From Actinernus sp. WN-2022 (taxonomy: Eukaryota > Cnidaria > Anthozoa > Actiniaria > Actinernidae): 64,000 nt of DNA. The stretch spans positions 26,285,036 to 26,349,035 of the forward strand of contig JAOWCC010001501.1 of assembly GCA_030867875.1 (NCBI GenBank), written 5' to 3'. Below, one piece after another: positions 21,724 to 31,991 of this stretch (the stretch's first letter is position 1; every line of letters starts with the position of its first letter). Position numbers and translations under genes: made by a program. The notes beneath the pieces were generated by a model that worked only from the letters and a program-made list of their open reading frames with translations, was not told where the DNA came from and did no database searches.

Positions 21724-22300
21724 TTCTGACTACACTGACAAGAGACTTCGTAAGTATAGTTTATTGTGGGATAGTCGCCAGACAACTCCGTACTACATAC
21801 AACTCCTACCCTCCGTACTACATAATACAATTAACTAATATTGTATTGTATCCTAACTAATGGGAAACTGCCAGATACGAAAAACCGCTTAAACCACGAA
21901 AAAACCACCCTGGAGTTGTGGCCCAACAACGTGGGAAATGCGGAAACGTACTCCTCGACCTAATGCAACCCGGATTCTCCGAGGGTTAGAGAACTGACTA
22001 TTCACTATTAACTTAAGCTAAATAATTAATCTTTTTATTTTTATTTGAACCAACGTGGAGCTGACTGGCCTAGAATGACTACTTCTCCCGCTCGAAGCAT
22101 TATATATGCTAGAAGCATTATCCATAATGCTATAGACTGGTATCCATACCTCTCTACTGACCGTACCGGCAGAATATCAATTTCTAACTATATCGCTCCT
22201 GTGTCGCTCAACTGTCAGAAATTACATATTCTGACTACACTGACAAGAGACTTGAGTTCGTAAGTATAGTTTATTGTAGGATAGTCGCCAGACAACTCCG
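21724..22300. repeat. Pair of ~70-bp direct repeats beside the recombinase gene
   Basis: The block from CTGACTACACTGACAAGAGA to GCCAGACAACTCCG occurs at 21724-21790 and 22229-22300, about 500 bp apart in direct orientation. They lie just beyond the 3' end of the tyrosine recombinase gene. Ngaro/PAT-type retroelements have split direct repeats in such places, so these could be terminal repeats of that element; this is inference. Confidence 0.6.
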
Positions 22301-23144
22301 AACTAGAAAGACAAAGAAAGGGAAAGCTAACAAATAGATTACTCAAAGACCGAGATTCTTGGAGACATCTATTTAAGCGCACGTTTAGCTCATCCTTAAC
22401 ATAACCGTCTTTAGCAGACACAGACTTCCACCTGCCGTGTCTCTGAAACGCCCGATCCGCTATACCCGCACTAGCGGCTGCTGTGGCTCCACCCGCTCTC
22501 AGGAAGTGAGTACTATATAAGTTAATGTCTGTAACAATATCCTTAAAGGATGACTTAAATGCCTCTCTGATAGTGCCTGAAAATAAACTCGGAAGATAAA
22601 GGATTACTGTACAGCACCCGAAATGATCCCGTGCCCCAAATGATCCCGAACCCGAAATGATCCCCAAGTCGTACCCGAAATGATCCCCAACCCGAAATGA
22701 CTCCCATCAAGTACCTGAGATGATCCCGAAATAATTTTGTGAACGGACTTGGATTGGAGGGTAGAATTCCGGAATAGGTAAAATAATTTGATACTTTCTT
22801 GAAAAGAAGACAAACAAAAACAACAACAATATGATGTCATCGGTCACGTGATTCTGACGAAATTCGCTAATATCTCGTTCCAAATAAGCAATGTTTAGTA
22901 CCGTTTACAGCTAGGAGTAGGAGCATTGCAAGAACATATTACTTTCTAAAATAAGTTTGTGAGTCAAGAAAAACATGTGATTTTACTACAGGCCAACAAA
23001 CACTTAAAAGGTTTCCTTATTTGGAATGATTGACAGGTTAGCGGCTTTCCACAGAACAAACATTTGAGAAGCCATTTTTTACTTCGCGATTTTTCCAAAT
23101 TAGCGACGATCGTAATATGCTAATTTTTACCTTCAATTAATGAG

Positions 23145-23645
23145 ATGACCCTCAAATCCGTCAAGACAATGGAGATATGTAACTGCTCTCGCCTTGATAC
23201 CAGGAGGCATGAACTATGTTCTAAAGTATTCAGGAAGCTAAAGAGCCCTAATTCACGTATCCACCACCTTCTGCCCGACACTCGAGTAAGCGCGCACGGC
23301 CGAGAGTTGCGCAATAGTCAACTAAGTGTCGCACCGAAAGGTATGAGAGAAGCTTTTTTCCTGCGATGTGTTTTAATAAGTCCTAACTCATTTCTTCATA
23401 TATAATTGTATAATAATAATCTTAGCTTAACTTATTGTAAGATATCTTAACTCAGCTTGTAGGACACAGTAATATATTATTTGTAAACCGGATCCACGGT
23501 CCCCGGTGTAAGTTTTAAGTTATAGATATGATTGTAAGTGCCAGTTTCTCATTTTTATACTCTTAGTTTCATCTATATTACTTGTAAAATATAAGGTAAT
23601 TCACACGTTGTGCGATTTTATATTCAATAAACCTCTATTATTATT
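23145..23645 (+). pseudogene. 3' end of a LINE nested in the foldback element
   Basis: Encodes LDTRRHELCSKVFRKLKSPN followed by SRIHHLLPDTR, the C-terminal 'RRxxLCxKxF...HxLHxLLP' tail common in several LINE ORF2 proteins. A 3' UTR follows and ends in CTATTATTATTATAA, an ATT-repeat tail. It lies in the loop of the 22612-24557 element. Confidence 0.65.
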
Positions 23646-23708
23646 ATAAACTGCCTCAGTTTTGAGAAAAAGATTCTCAAATATGAGCTATTTTCAGGCC
23701 ACCCTTCA

Positions 23709-23841
23709 TGTAGGACGACACGAATTGCTACCAAATTGTATTGTATTGTATTGTATTGTATTGTGTTGCGTTCTATTGTTGTATTGAATTGTATTGTGTT
23801 GTATTCTATTGTATTTTTGGTAAAAAATCGTGTCGTCCTAC
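23709..23841. repeat. ATTGT microsatellite inside a 26-bp inverted repeat
   Basis: TGTAGGACGACACGA and its complement TCGTGTCGTCCTACA, with a few extra paired bases, flank about 16 imperfect ATTGT units (23735-23815). A transcript could fold into a long hairpin. Confidence 0.75.
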
Positions 23842-25371
23842 ATAAAGGGATACATTGCCAGTTTTATTCTTCGCTCATGGGTTTATTACCAGAGACCATG
23901 GTCTCTTGGTTTGTTGCTACTATAAAGAAGACTCTATCGTTGACGTGATGTGCTTTGCATGCTTCATACCTCAAATAATATTAAATCATAACTCACCTTG
24001 ATATTTTCTTTCTTGGGCGTATCACCATTATCTCCTCCTCTCACGATTACCGTGAAAACGCAGAAAAATACACAGAAGAGAGCAATTGAAATAAGCGTGT
24101 TACGACACATCGCGAAGTAAAAAATGGCTTCTCAAATGTTTGTTTTGTGGAAAGCCGCTAACCTGTCAATCATTCCAAATAAGGAAACCTTTTAAGTGTT
24201 TTTTGGCCTGTAGTTTTTCTTGACTCACAAACTGAGTCCTATTTTAGAAGTAATATGTTCTTGCAATGCTCCTTCTCCTAGCTGTAAACAGTACTAAACT
24301 TGCAGAATCACGTGACCGATGACGTCATATTGTTGTTGTTTTTGTTTGTGCTGTTTGTCTTCTTTTCAAGAAAGTATAAAATTGTTTTTGCCTATTCCGG
24401 AATTCTACCCCCCAATCGAAGTCCGTTCCCAAAATTATTTCGGGATCATGTCAGGTACTTGATGGGAGTCATTTCGGGTTGGGGATCATTTCGGGTACGA
24501 TTTGGGGATCATTTCGGGTTCGGGATCATTTGGGGCACGGGATCATTTCGGGTGCTGTACATTACTAATACCAGCTAGAGCTAAATAAGCCTCTAAGATG
24601 GAAACAGGGCAGGCTGTGGAACCTATAATTCTAGAAATAACTACTTCGTCGCCCTTAAGATTCGGATCCGTTTTGCTGCGCTCTAGTTTGATGCTTACAT
24701 ATTCTTCATTGACAAGTATATCATTTCTCTTCAGTGATATTTATAGCCTCATCTATTCTAAGAAAACCAGCAAACGAAAGAACAATTGTACATACATTCC
24801 GTAATTCTAAAAGGTTATCTAAATTATAGCCGTAGCTACTACAGAGTTAATCATAGTCGGTGAAACGGGTTCTTTTTTGTGACTTCCTACTTTTCCACAG
24901 ATCCGTTTGGCTGCATCTTTGACTGCTATAACAGTGGCATGAGCTGTGGGGTAGGGAATTCCAGCTAGGTTGTGCACCCATTGGATGGCATAGAAGGCTG
25001 CTTCTACGGAAGCTGACAGAGGAGTTTGAACTTTCAATAAGTGTCTGTAAATACAGAGCGACATGTAGTGGCTTGGCTGGAAAACATTCTAATTCGCGAA
25101 CGCTTTCCACCTCTGAAAAGCCCTTCGGTAGCCATGAGTTGTTCCCTCCGCTTTAGCTGCGATAACCGTGGTTTGAAGTTTGGCCAACGTAGCCCTCAGA
25201 TGTACATTAGTTATGGAATCCACTTCTGACCAAATCCCGCTCTTAAAGACATCTGAAACGATAAAATAAATACGGATAAGAAGAATACATGGTATCTGGC
25301 CCACCTCTGTGGAACGGCCGACGGAGCCTACCACGCGCCGACATGTGTGGCACACGGGGCCTTTAGTACAC

Positions 25372-25712
25372 ATTCGGCAACAGGGCCTTTTGTCTGACTC
25401 GTGGCGGCCGACAGGGTCCCACTACTGAGTCTTCACACTGACTCGTGGCGGCCGACAGGGCCCCACTGGCTGAGTCTTCACGCTGGCTCGTGGCGACCAA
25501 CAGGGCCCCATTACATATATACTTCACACTGAGTCTACACATGCACACTGACTATACACATGCACACTGACTAGCGGTGGCCGATGGGGCCTCATTACTG
25601 CATCTTCATACTGAGTCTAAACGCTGACTCGTGGCGGGCGGCCGATGGGGCTTCATTGTTGAATCTTCATGGTGAGTCTGCACGCTGACTCGTGGCAGCC
25701 GACGTAGCTCGA
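25372..25712. repeat. ~55-60-bp minisatellite, CTGACTCGTGGCGGCCGACAGGG type
   Basis: At least six imperfect copies of 'CTGACTCGTGGC(G)GCCGA' followed by 'GGGGC(C/T)(C/T)CATT' and 'TCTTCA' occur, with two short TACACATGCACACTGACTA sub-repeats near 25540-25575. GC content is higher than in the surroundings. Confidence 0.8.
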
Positions 25713-26296
25713 ACTTAGTTAGAGCTGGTGCACATGACTTTTATAACTGACTTCTGCGGAAATACTCAAGATGTCTCCAGTCTACTCTGATTCTTGACTG
25801 CACACCTATACGTACATTGTATCCTATAGGATACAAGATGGCATATGGTTTACATACCGCCTGCAATGATAATGCACCGAGTCTACTTGCTGACTCATAT
25901 CAGCCGACGTGGCTTATCTCAGACGTCGCGACAGTTCGCAACCTAAATACTTATTCAAAACTACACGCATGGCCTACGTATACTATACATGATGACTCCC
26001 TGGGTCTACCTAGATAAACATGACAGTTCACGGGGACTGGTAACATACCAATGCATATAGGTTACTTTTGAGTAATGACTATACTCAGGTCCTATACCAA
26101 AACAGGTAATCAAAGCTCGCAGTAGTGCCAAGAAAACGCCCATAAATTGATAAACTATACTAACATGTCTGCGCAATGAAGCACAGGACCTATAGTATAT
26201 ATAATGAGTTTTCAACCTTAGCAAACGTCTATATAAATACAGTATACAAAAACGAATAATCAAACATACGAGGTGCAGAACGATGTGTGCGTGAAT

Positions 26297-26519
26297 GTAT
26301 ATGTTCGTGTATGGGTGCGTGTTCGTGTATGGGTGCGTGTTCGTGTATGGGTGCGTGTTCATGTATGGGTGCGTGTTCGTGTATGGGTGCGTGTTCGTGT
26401 ATGGGTGCGTGTTCGTGTATGGGTGCGCGTTCGTGTATGGGTGCGTGTTCGTATATGGGTACGTGTTCGTGTATGGGTGCGTGTGTTTGTGAATATATAT
26501 ACATATATATACATATATC
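26297..26519. repeat. 18-bp minisatellite plus TA-rich tail
   Basis: About eleven near-identical copies of GTTCGTGTATGGGTGCGT, then TATATACA repeats to 26519. Because 18 is a multiple of three, all frames stay open and give artificial CVFVYG-, VRVWVR- and HTHPYTN-type repeats. Confidence 0.95.
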
Positions 26520-26884
26520 ACCTGCTCTATGAAGACAAACATAAGTGACAATAAGTAGAGGGGTCAGTGCAAAAACCCCTACTATCAGCTCTGGGTTGCC
26601 GGGCGAAATCCATGTAGAGTGCGACGATAGGAGAATGAATGGGTTGGTAGCCAAACAACTTGTTTTTAGCTTTGCCTCGATTAAAGATGTCAGAAAACTT
26701 AGGCAAGATTATCCAATCGTGAATAAACCTGTTCCAGTGCACGCCATCATTACATAATAGTGTCCAGAAATATGCGGATCTCCAAAGAGGGACGAGCAGG
26801 GTACCTTGGGCTCTACATACTCAGTCTCATATGGTTAATAACTTTACCCACTACGCTGATTGGAGGTACTAGCCAATTCATTTC
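26520..26884. other. Unassigned stretch before the LINE
   Basis: Short open frames exist on both strands (26545-26757 plus, 26527-26742 minus) but neither shows a recognised family. Confidence 0.35.
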
Positions 26885-27244
26885 GTGATGCCAGTTCTGA
26901 GAAAAAGCGTCCTATGGTTTCATCTTAAATGCACAGTTCTTTCCATTAAGGAATACAACTATATTTCCAGGTCAAATGACCTTTGGATATGTTTGAACTG
27001 CCGTTCTGATATTTTTCCAAATAATGACTTAATTGAATTATCTTTTAACTCAAATGAAGAATGCCTCTGTTCAAGTAAGATTTCCAAGCTTAGGTTAGAC
27101 AGCCTGCCCTGTCTAGATATAATGTCATCAATTGACAAAAATCCTAACTTATCAAATGTAGATGCAGACTTACAGCTGCCTATAGGAGTAAATTTTGATT
27201 ATTATTCTTCACATGATTTTCATTCAAGTGAAAACATTCAGTGA
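26885..27244 (+). pseudogene. LINE PHD-finger-like segment
   Basis: Encodes VLWFHLKCTVLSIKEYNYI, then NDLWICLNCRSDIF. The WFHxxC and WxCxxC spacing matches the second half of a PHD finger. Its first zinc ligands are missing because the copy is truncated. PHD-like domains occur N-terminal to the endonuclease in some CR1-group LINEs. Confidence 0.6.
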
Positions 27245-27734
27245 AACATCTTTTACTAGCAAATCCTTCTCAGCCTTCCATCATAATATAAGAAGCCTTG
27301 CAAAAAATTTCGATCCTCTTTGTCACCTTCTAAGTGACTTAAATAAATCATTTTCAGTAATTGGCCTTTCTGAAACTAAAATAAGGCATGAAAAGGACCC
27401 AATTCTAAATACTAGTATCCCAGGTTATCAATTTCTATCACAACCCACTCTTTCTGAGGCTGGGGGTGTTGGCCTGTTTAAAAAAAAAAAAAAATCTTAT
27501 ACTAAACGAAGTGAGCTATGTTGCTCCGAGCAGGAGTTTGAATCATTATTTGTTGAGGTTGAAGTTGCTCATCAGCATAATATTGTTTGTGGCGTAATAT
27601 ACAGGCATCCTAATGCTAAATTGGAGAAAACATTAGATTTTCTGTATAAAGCTATTGATAAAATTAACGAAGAGAACAAATATTGTTTGCTTATGGGCGA
27701 TTTTAACATCATGCAGACACAGAAGATTTTATAA
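27195..27734 (+). pseudogene. LINE APE-endonuclease segment
   Basis: Encodes SAFHHNIRSLAKN, IGLSETKI (catalytic Glu), CGVIYRHPN and LLMGDFNI (Asp, Asn). Read-through occurs into a 13-A run (27481-27493), likely a polymerase-slippage-prone site, giving FKKKKKS. The frame shifts after GDFNI, and the last endonuclease block (LSGITDHLP) is in the next segment. Confidence 0.85.
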
Positions 27735-27739
27735 ATACC

Positions 27740-29206
27740 TTGGGATCATACTCATTCCATCCACATATTTTGAAACCAACAAGAATTACACATCACTCGG
27801 CAACCTTAATAGATAATATTTTCTTTAATTCCTTAGAACATCAGTCTATAAGTGGTAACATATTAAGTGGTATTACTGATCATCTACCTAATTTTCTTAT
27901 TATTAATAAACTTTCTGCCCTTCCAAAAAACGTAAAGCTATATAAGAGAGATTATTCTATCCTAGACAAAGAAGCACTTATAGCTGAATTCAGAGGTATT
28001 GATTGGAATGATGTGTTTCCTACAGGAAGTAATGCTGCTAATGCAAATGAATATTTTCAGCCATTTTATGCTCGTATCACTGAAGTTATTGATAAGCATG
28101 TCCCAGTTCGAAAACTTACCCGAAAAGAAATCAAATCATTATCTAAACCTTGGGTGACTAATGGCATCAAGACTTCCATTAAGGTTAAGGAAAAACCTTA
28201 TGAAAAATATCTCAAGTCTGGCAACTCATACTATCACAGTAAATATAAACATTATCGCAACAAATTAAGCTATCTTATTAAACGCAGTAAGCAGGAATAT
28301 TATCACAATTATTTTAAAACAAATAGCAAAAACATAAGAAACATCTGGTCTGGGATAAAACAATTGATTACCCTCAAGCCTAAAGGAGTAAATCAAGTTT
28401 CAAAGATTGTTCACAACAATCAAACCATCACAGACCCTAAAGCTATAGCTACTGCTTTAAACAATCATTTTTCTAGTATTGGGAGTACATTGGCAGCAGA
28501 CATACCACCCATAGGGATTGACCCTAAGGCTTACCTAGGTCCACCACAGCCAAATAGTTTCTACCTGTATCCTGTAACCAATATAGAAATAGAGGAGGAA
28601 ATTTCTAGCCTAAATTCATCTAAGGCAGTAGGACCTTCTAGTATTCCAGTGTGCTTATTGAAAATTCTAAAGAATTATTTATCGACTCCTCTTGAAATTA
28701 TCTATAATTTGTCCTTCAGTAGTGGTTCTGTGCCAGATCTTTTTAAGATAGCCAATGTTATTCCAGTACATAAGAAAGAATCAGTTACATGCGTAAATAA
28801 TTATCGACCCATCTCCCTACTATCAATTTTCAATAGAATACTGGAAAAACTAATGTTTAAGCGCCTAAGCTCTTTTATTGACAAGCACAATATTATCTAT
28901 GACAAACAATTCGGCTTTCGAGAAAAGCATTCTACCACGCATGCGACTTTGTTGATTGCAGATAGAATTCAGCGGGCAATAGAAGATGGGAAGTACTCAT
29001 GTGGGATATTTTTGGATTTTGCAAAAGCTTTTGACACGGTCAATCATAGTATATTGATATCTAAACTGAGTCATTATGGAGTTCGTGGAGTAGCCAAAGA
29101 CTGGTTTATCTCTTATTTACATAATAGAATGCAACATGTTACAGTAAATTCTTTTAAATCAGATGACCTCATTGTTTCTCATGGTGTCCCACAGGTTCAG
29201 TACTAG
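27740..29206 (+). pseudogene. LINE end of endonuclease and RT palm
   Basis: Begins with the endonuclease end (GITDHLPNF), then a linker, then RT: NYRPISLLSIFNRILEKLM, QFGFREKHSTTHA, motif A FLDFAKAFDTV and the start of motif B, GVPQ. A one-base change at about 29195 breaks motif B; the next frame gives GSVLGPLLFLLYIND and motif C FADDTN near 29270-29300. Confidence 0.88.
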
Positions 29207-29363
29207 GCCCTCTTCTATTTCTCCTATATATAAATGATTTTAACAATTGCTGTTCTTTTTTTGATTTCCACATCTTTGCTGACGACACTAATCTGTTTTG
29301 CAGCAATAATAGTATGATTGCACTAGAGACCCTTATAAATGAAAACCTAGCTTATGTCACGCA

Positions 29364-30114
29364 GTGGCTTATTGCAAACAAGCTTCCCTAAATATTGATA
29401 AAACAAATTTTATCATATTTCGACCTCGCCAAAAACCTGTAAACTATGCAATCAGATTGGTTATTGATGGGAAACAGATAAAGCAAGTAGAGTGCATTAG
29501 GTATCTCGGGGTCTTTATTGATTGTCACCTCAGCTGGAAATACCATGTTCAGCATATTTCCAAAAAAATCAAACGCAGTGTTGGCATGCTATCAAAGATT
29601 CGGCATTTTGTCCCTGAAGCTACTCTAATTCAATTGTACTATACATTAGTTTACCCATACCTGTCCTATGCAGTGACAACCTGGGGAAATACATATGTAA
29701 CTACACTTAGACCTCTGATTCTTCTTCAAAAGAAAGCAATTAGAATAATTACTTTTTCTGAATATTCAGCCCACTCAAGTCCACTTTTCCATAGCTTAGG
29801 GATACTCAAATTTACTGATATAATATATCTTAACAATGCTTTGTTTATGCACGATTTTCATGCAAATGCTTTGCCAACTATATTTCATGACTTTTTTTAC
29901 ACCTATAAATAGGATACATCGCCATAATACTCGACTAGCTGCTAAAGATTCATATTACATTTTCAAAGTCAGAACTAACTACGGCAAACTTAACATTCGT
30001 TTTCTAGGCGCTAAATTATGGAACTCAATCCAAGAGGATGTAAAATCAAAAATACGGAATCAAGTTAAGAAGCTCTTAACGAGTTCCATCCTGAGTAGCT
30101 ATATAGATACCTGA
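29364..30114 (+). pseudogene. LINE RT thumb and C-terminal tail
   Basis: Encodes LNIDKTNFIIFRPRQK, CIRYLGVFIDCHLSWKYHV, YLSYAVTTWGNTY and LQKKAIRIITF, stopping at 29912. A shifted frame (from about 29890) carries RHNTRLAAKDSYY, VRTNYGKLNIRFLGAKLWN and the terminal residues. Confidence 0.85.
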
Positions 30115-30161
30115 TGCACTCTGCTTTCACATATGCCCTATATTTTTTTGTCATGTCTTTA

Positions 30162-30197
<36 letters not shown>

Positions 30198-30329
30198 CAG
30201 TCGTTGCCGTTAATGTTGTCCTAGACATATCCACATATTGATTTATAGCCTTTGTTCAGTTCGCACCTTTTACATAAAGAACGGTAATCAGCCGTACGCG
30301 TGAACGCGCCCTTTGTATTTGGTCACAAA

Positions 30330-30403
30330 GAGCCACGGTGGTCTAATGGTTAACGCTCTTGCTTACCAGTTCGAAGCCCCGAGTTCAAGTCTCAGTATCG
30401 GCA
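30330..30403 (+). other. tRNA-like sequence (left arm), pol III A and B boxes
   Basis: TGGTCTAATGG (30339-30349) matches an A box and GTTCAAGTC (30383-30391) a B box at tRNA-like spacing. The T-arm is 4 of 5 pairs with a 7-base loop. The acceptor stem pairs poorly, so it is not scored as a functional tRNA gene. It is more like the head of a tRNA-derived SINE. Confidence 0.55.
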
Positions 30404-31106
30404 TCGTATCTTTTTTTTGTTTTCTTTTTTGTTTTTTCTTGTTTTTTCCCCCCCTTGTCTTTTTGTTTTGTTTACATGTTTCTTTTTGCAGTTTCTTTTT
30501 TTATATTGGATAAGAACGGACGATGTAGCTAAAATAATACTGTCAACCTGAAACGGTCTCAACTTTTCCCAGACTTTCGAAGTAGATAATTATACCAGCA
30601 CTGACTGAGTACGCCCAAATTACGCTATTTCCGTTTAGAACGGTGTAGCGATCCTGTTGATCGGTTGTGGGTTTGAAAAAGCGTAATTTGTTTTTGTTAC
30701 ACTGTGCCGGGCTTACATGTATATACCAGAAACAGTTTTGAAAATACTAGATACCCACTGATTCAAAGTATTATATCTTTGTTTAGAAGTAGGAAGCGAT
30801 TTTAGCAAGTGTTATTAATTTCATTCGTACTGATTTTCTGAACTTAGGCAGACTGAGCAAGCGACCTTATTTTTTTTCTCGAGATTTCAAAAACATCGGC
30901 CGCGAGACACGGAGCGGACAGTTTTGAAAATACCGGTAGTCCAGAAATTGTCCAGAATTCTCTTTGAAACCCATAGTAATGCTTGCATAAGTTGACGAAG
31001 CTTTTTTCTTTGTGAAGGAAAAGAACTCACATGGAATTAAAGCCGTGTACTCGGCGTAAGGTTTACGAGTGTTTGACAAACGATAACAATTTTTTGAAGC
31101 TACGCC

Positions 31107-31379
31107 ATGGACGATGTCGATGATCAAAATACTACATTCCTTGCGGCAGTCGAAGCTTTTGCAAAAGAAATGTTCGAACATCCCTTAATAAAATATATGT
31201 GGATGATAGGTGTCCTCGGCATTTCAAAGGTTAAAAATAACTCCGTTTTTGTTGTCACGTTTGAAATAAAAGCTTTAAAGGGATGCAGTAAAAAAAAGGC
31301 GAAAAAAGAAATGAAAAAAATCTTCGCAGTAACAAAAATGCCGATACTGAGACTTGAACTCGGGGCTTCGAACTGGTAA
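31107..31379 (+). CDS. Unrecognised small protein inside the inverted-repeat element
   Basis: Starts in a good context (GCCATGG). It encodes MDDVDDQNTTFLAAVEAFAK, then a lysine-rich segment (KGCSKKKAKKEMKK), then runs into the right arm, where the residues simply reflect the tRNA-like sequence. Ninety residues, no recognised domain. It may be a captured exon or chance. Confidence 0.25.
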   Translation: MDDVDDQNTTFLAAVEAFAKEMFEHPLIKYMWMIGVLGISKVKNNSVFVVTFEIKALKGCSKKKAKKEMKKIFAVTKMPILRLELGASNW

Positions 31380-31412
31380 GCAAGAGCGTTAACCATTAGA
31401 CCACCGTGGCTC
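31339..31412 (-). other. tRNA-like sequence (right arm), pol III A and B boxes
   Basis: Reverse complement of the left-arm copy, with both boxes intact and transcription pointing toward the left arm. The pair is convergent. Confidence 0.55.
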
Positions 31413-31535
31413 TTTGTTACCAAATACAAAGGGCGCGTTCACGGCTGATTACCGTTCTTTATGTAAAAGGTGCGAACTGAACAAAGGCTATAAATCCATA
31501 TGTGCATATGTCTAGGACAACATTAACGGCAACGA

Positions 31536-31570
<35 letters not shown>

Positions 31571-31793
31571 TCTTTTCTATTTTGTATTGTAGTATTGTTG
31601 TCCTCTCTTTGTCAAAATAACAAAATTATAAACCGCTTGATCTCAGCTACTTAACTCGATTAGCTCTGCTATTTTTAAGTAGCTGTGTTCCTCAATCTTT
31701 TTCGTTTTTATTTATCAATACTAGAACTAACATGTATATTTAAGAGGACACGAATAAATTGTTGTTGTTGTTGTTGTTGTTGTCTACAGCTTC

Positions 31794-31840
31794 CTTTTTT
31801 GCTCTGACGAAGGGCTAGCGCTCGAAACGTCAGCTGCTAC
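31794..31840 (+). ncRNA. Hammerhead-ribozyme-like motif in the PLE leader
   Basis: CTGACGA (31804-31810), a 4-bp stem II GGGC/GCTC with loop TAGC, GAAAC (31824-31828) and the cleavage triplet GTC (31829-31831) are in hammerhead order. Stem I starts with GCT/AGC. Helix III is only two pairs (AC/GT), as in the minimal hammerheads known from PLEs, which may act as dimers. One extra A precedes stem II, so activity is uncertain. Confidence 0.65.
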
Positions 31841-31991
31841 TCGCTTTCCACGGCGGTTAGCATACCTCAATCGACTTTAGTTGATTACATACCAGTGTTT
31901 ATCTTCCCCGCCGACGCAGACCAATACTAGTTTTTACAGGAACTAGTTACCCATCGTATCTACAACCTACTGCGACCACCAGGATTCCAAG

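Larger units (their letters stand above)
22612..24557. mobile_element. 1946-bp foldback element with ~480-bp inverted repeats, TA target
   Basis: TA flanks both sides (22610-22611, 24558-24559). The termini begin CAGCACCCGAAATGATCCC and consist of about six iterations of a 15-20-bp ACCCGAAATGATCCC-like motif. The inverted arms then continue through a shared GTCACGTGATTCTG block to about 23095 and from about 24112. No transposase is visible. CAG ends with TA duplication fit the Tc1/mariner group, but the long iterated arms are unusual. It interrupts a recombinase gene and contains a LINE tail (23145-23645). Confidence 0.8.
22304..25259 (-). pseudogene. Tyrosine recombinase (DIRS/Ngaro- or Crypton-type), split by an insertion
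   Basis: Minus strand. An N-terminal SAM-like part (25089-25259, then 24819-25064) reads LRATLAKLQTTVIAAKAEGT, HGYRRAFQRWKAFAN and FYAIQWVHNLAGIPYP. Next come LSFAGFLRIDEA (first catalytic Arg) and LERSKTDPN in shifted frames. After the 22612-24557 insertion follow HFLRAGGATAAA (His and Arg), QRHGRWKS and DGYVKD (nucleophile Tyr). This R...HxxR...H...Y order defines tyrosine recombinases. A TTTCAG acceptor-like site precedes the first block near 25260. Small frameshifts and the insertion make it inactive. No RT gene is adjacent, so DIRS versus Crypton origin is open. Confidence 0.8.
26885..30114 (+). mobile_element. Frameshifted CR1/L2-like LINE (PHD-like, endonuclease, RT)
   Basis: A 3.2-kb ORF2 region read in at least five frame segments: PHD-like zinc region, APE endonuclease, RT, thumb, C-terminal tail. 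It is 5'-truncated inside the PHD-like region near 26885. Few substitutions disrupt the conserved motifs; the damage is mainly small indels, one next to a 13-A run at 27481. This suggests a fairly young but dead copy. The tail is followed by an AT-rich 3' UTR and TA repeats, where the next element inserted. Confidence 0.88.
30198..31538. mobile_element. 1341-bp inverted-repeat element with tRNA-like arms, TA target
   Basis: Ends start CAGTCGTTGCCGTTAATG and sit in TA repeats on both sides. The inverted arms are about 215 bp (30198-30412 and about 31325-31538). Each arm contains a tRNA-like sequence pointing inward. CAGT ends in TA fit Tc1/mariner-like MITEs. The interior holds one 90-codon open frame but no recognised transposase. 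Confidence 0.8.

Noticed and set aside
25820..25850. Palindrome TGTATCCTATAGGATACA as an operator or element end
   Set aside because: No partner, flanking repeat or gene context.
26006..26654. Several long open frames on both strands over the 18-bp repeat
   Set aside because: They are produced by a minisatellite whose unit length is a multiple of three; no non-repetitive coding part shows a family.
30330..30403. Functional tRNA gene
   Set aside because: A and B boxes fit but the acceptor and anticodon stems pair poorly, and an inverted duplicate sits in an element arm.
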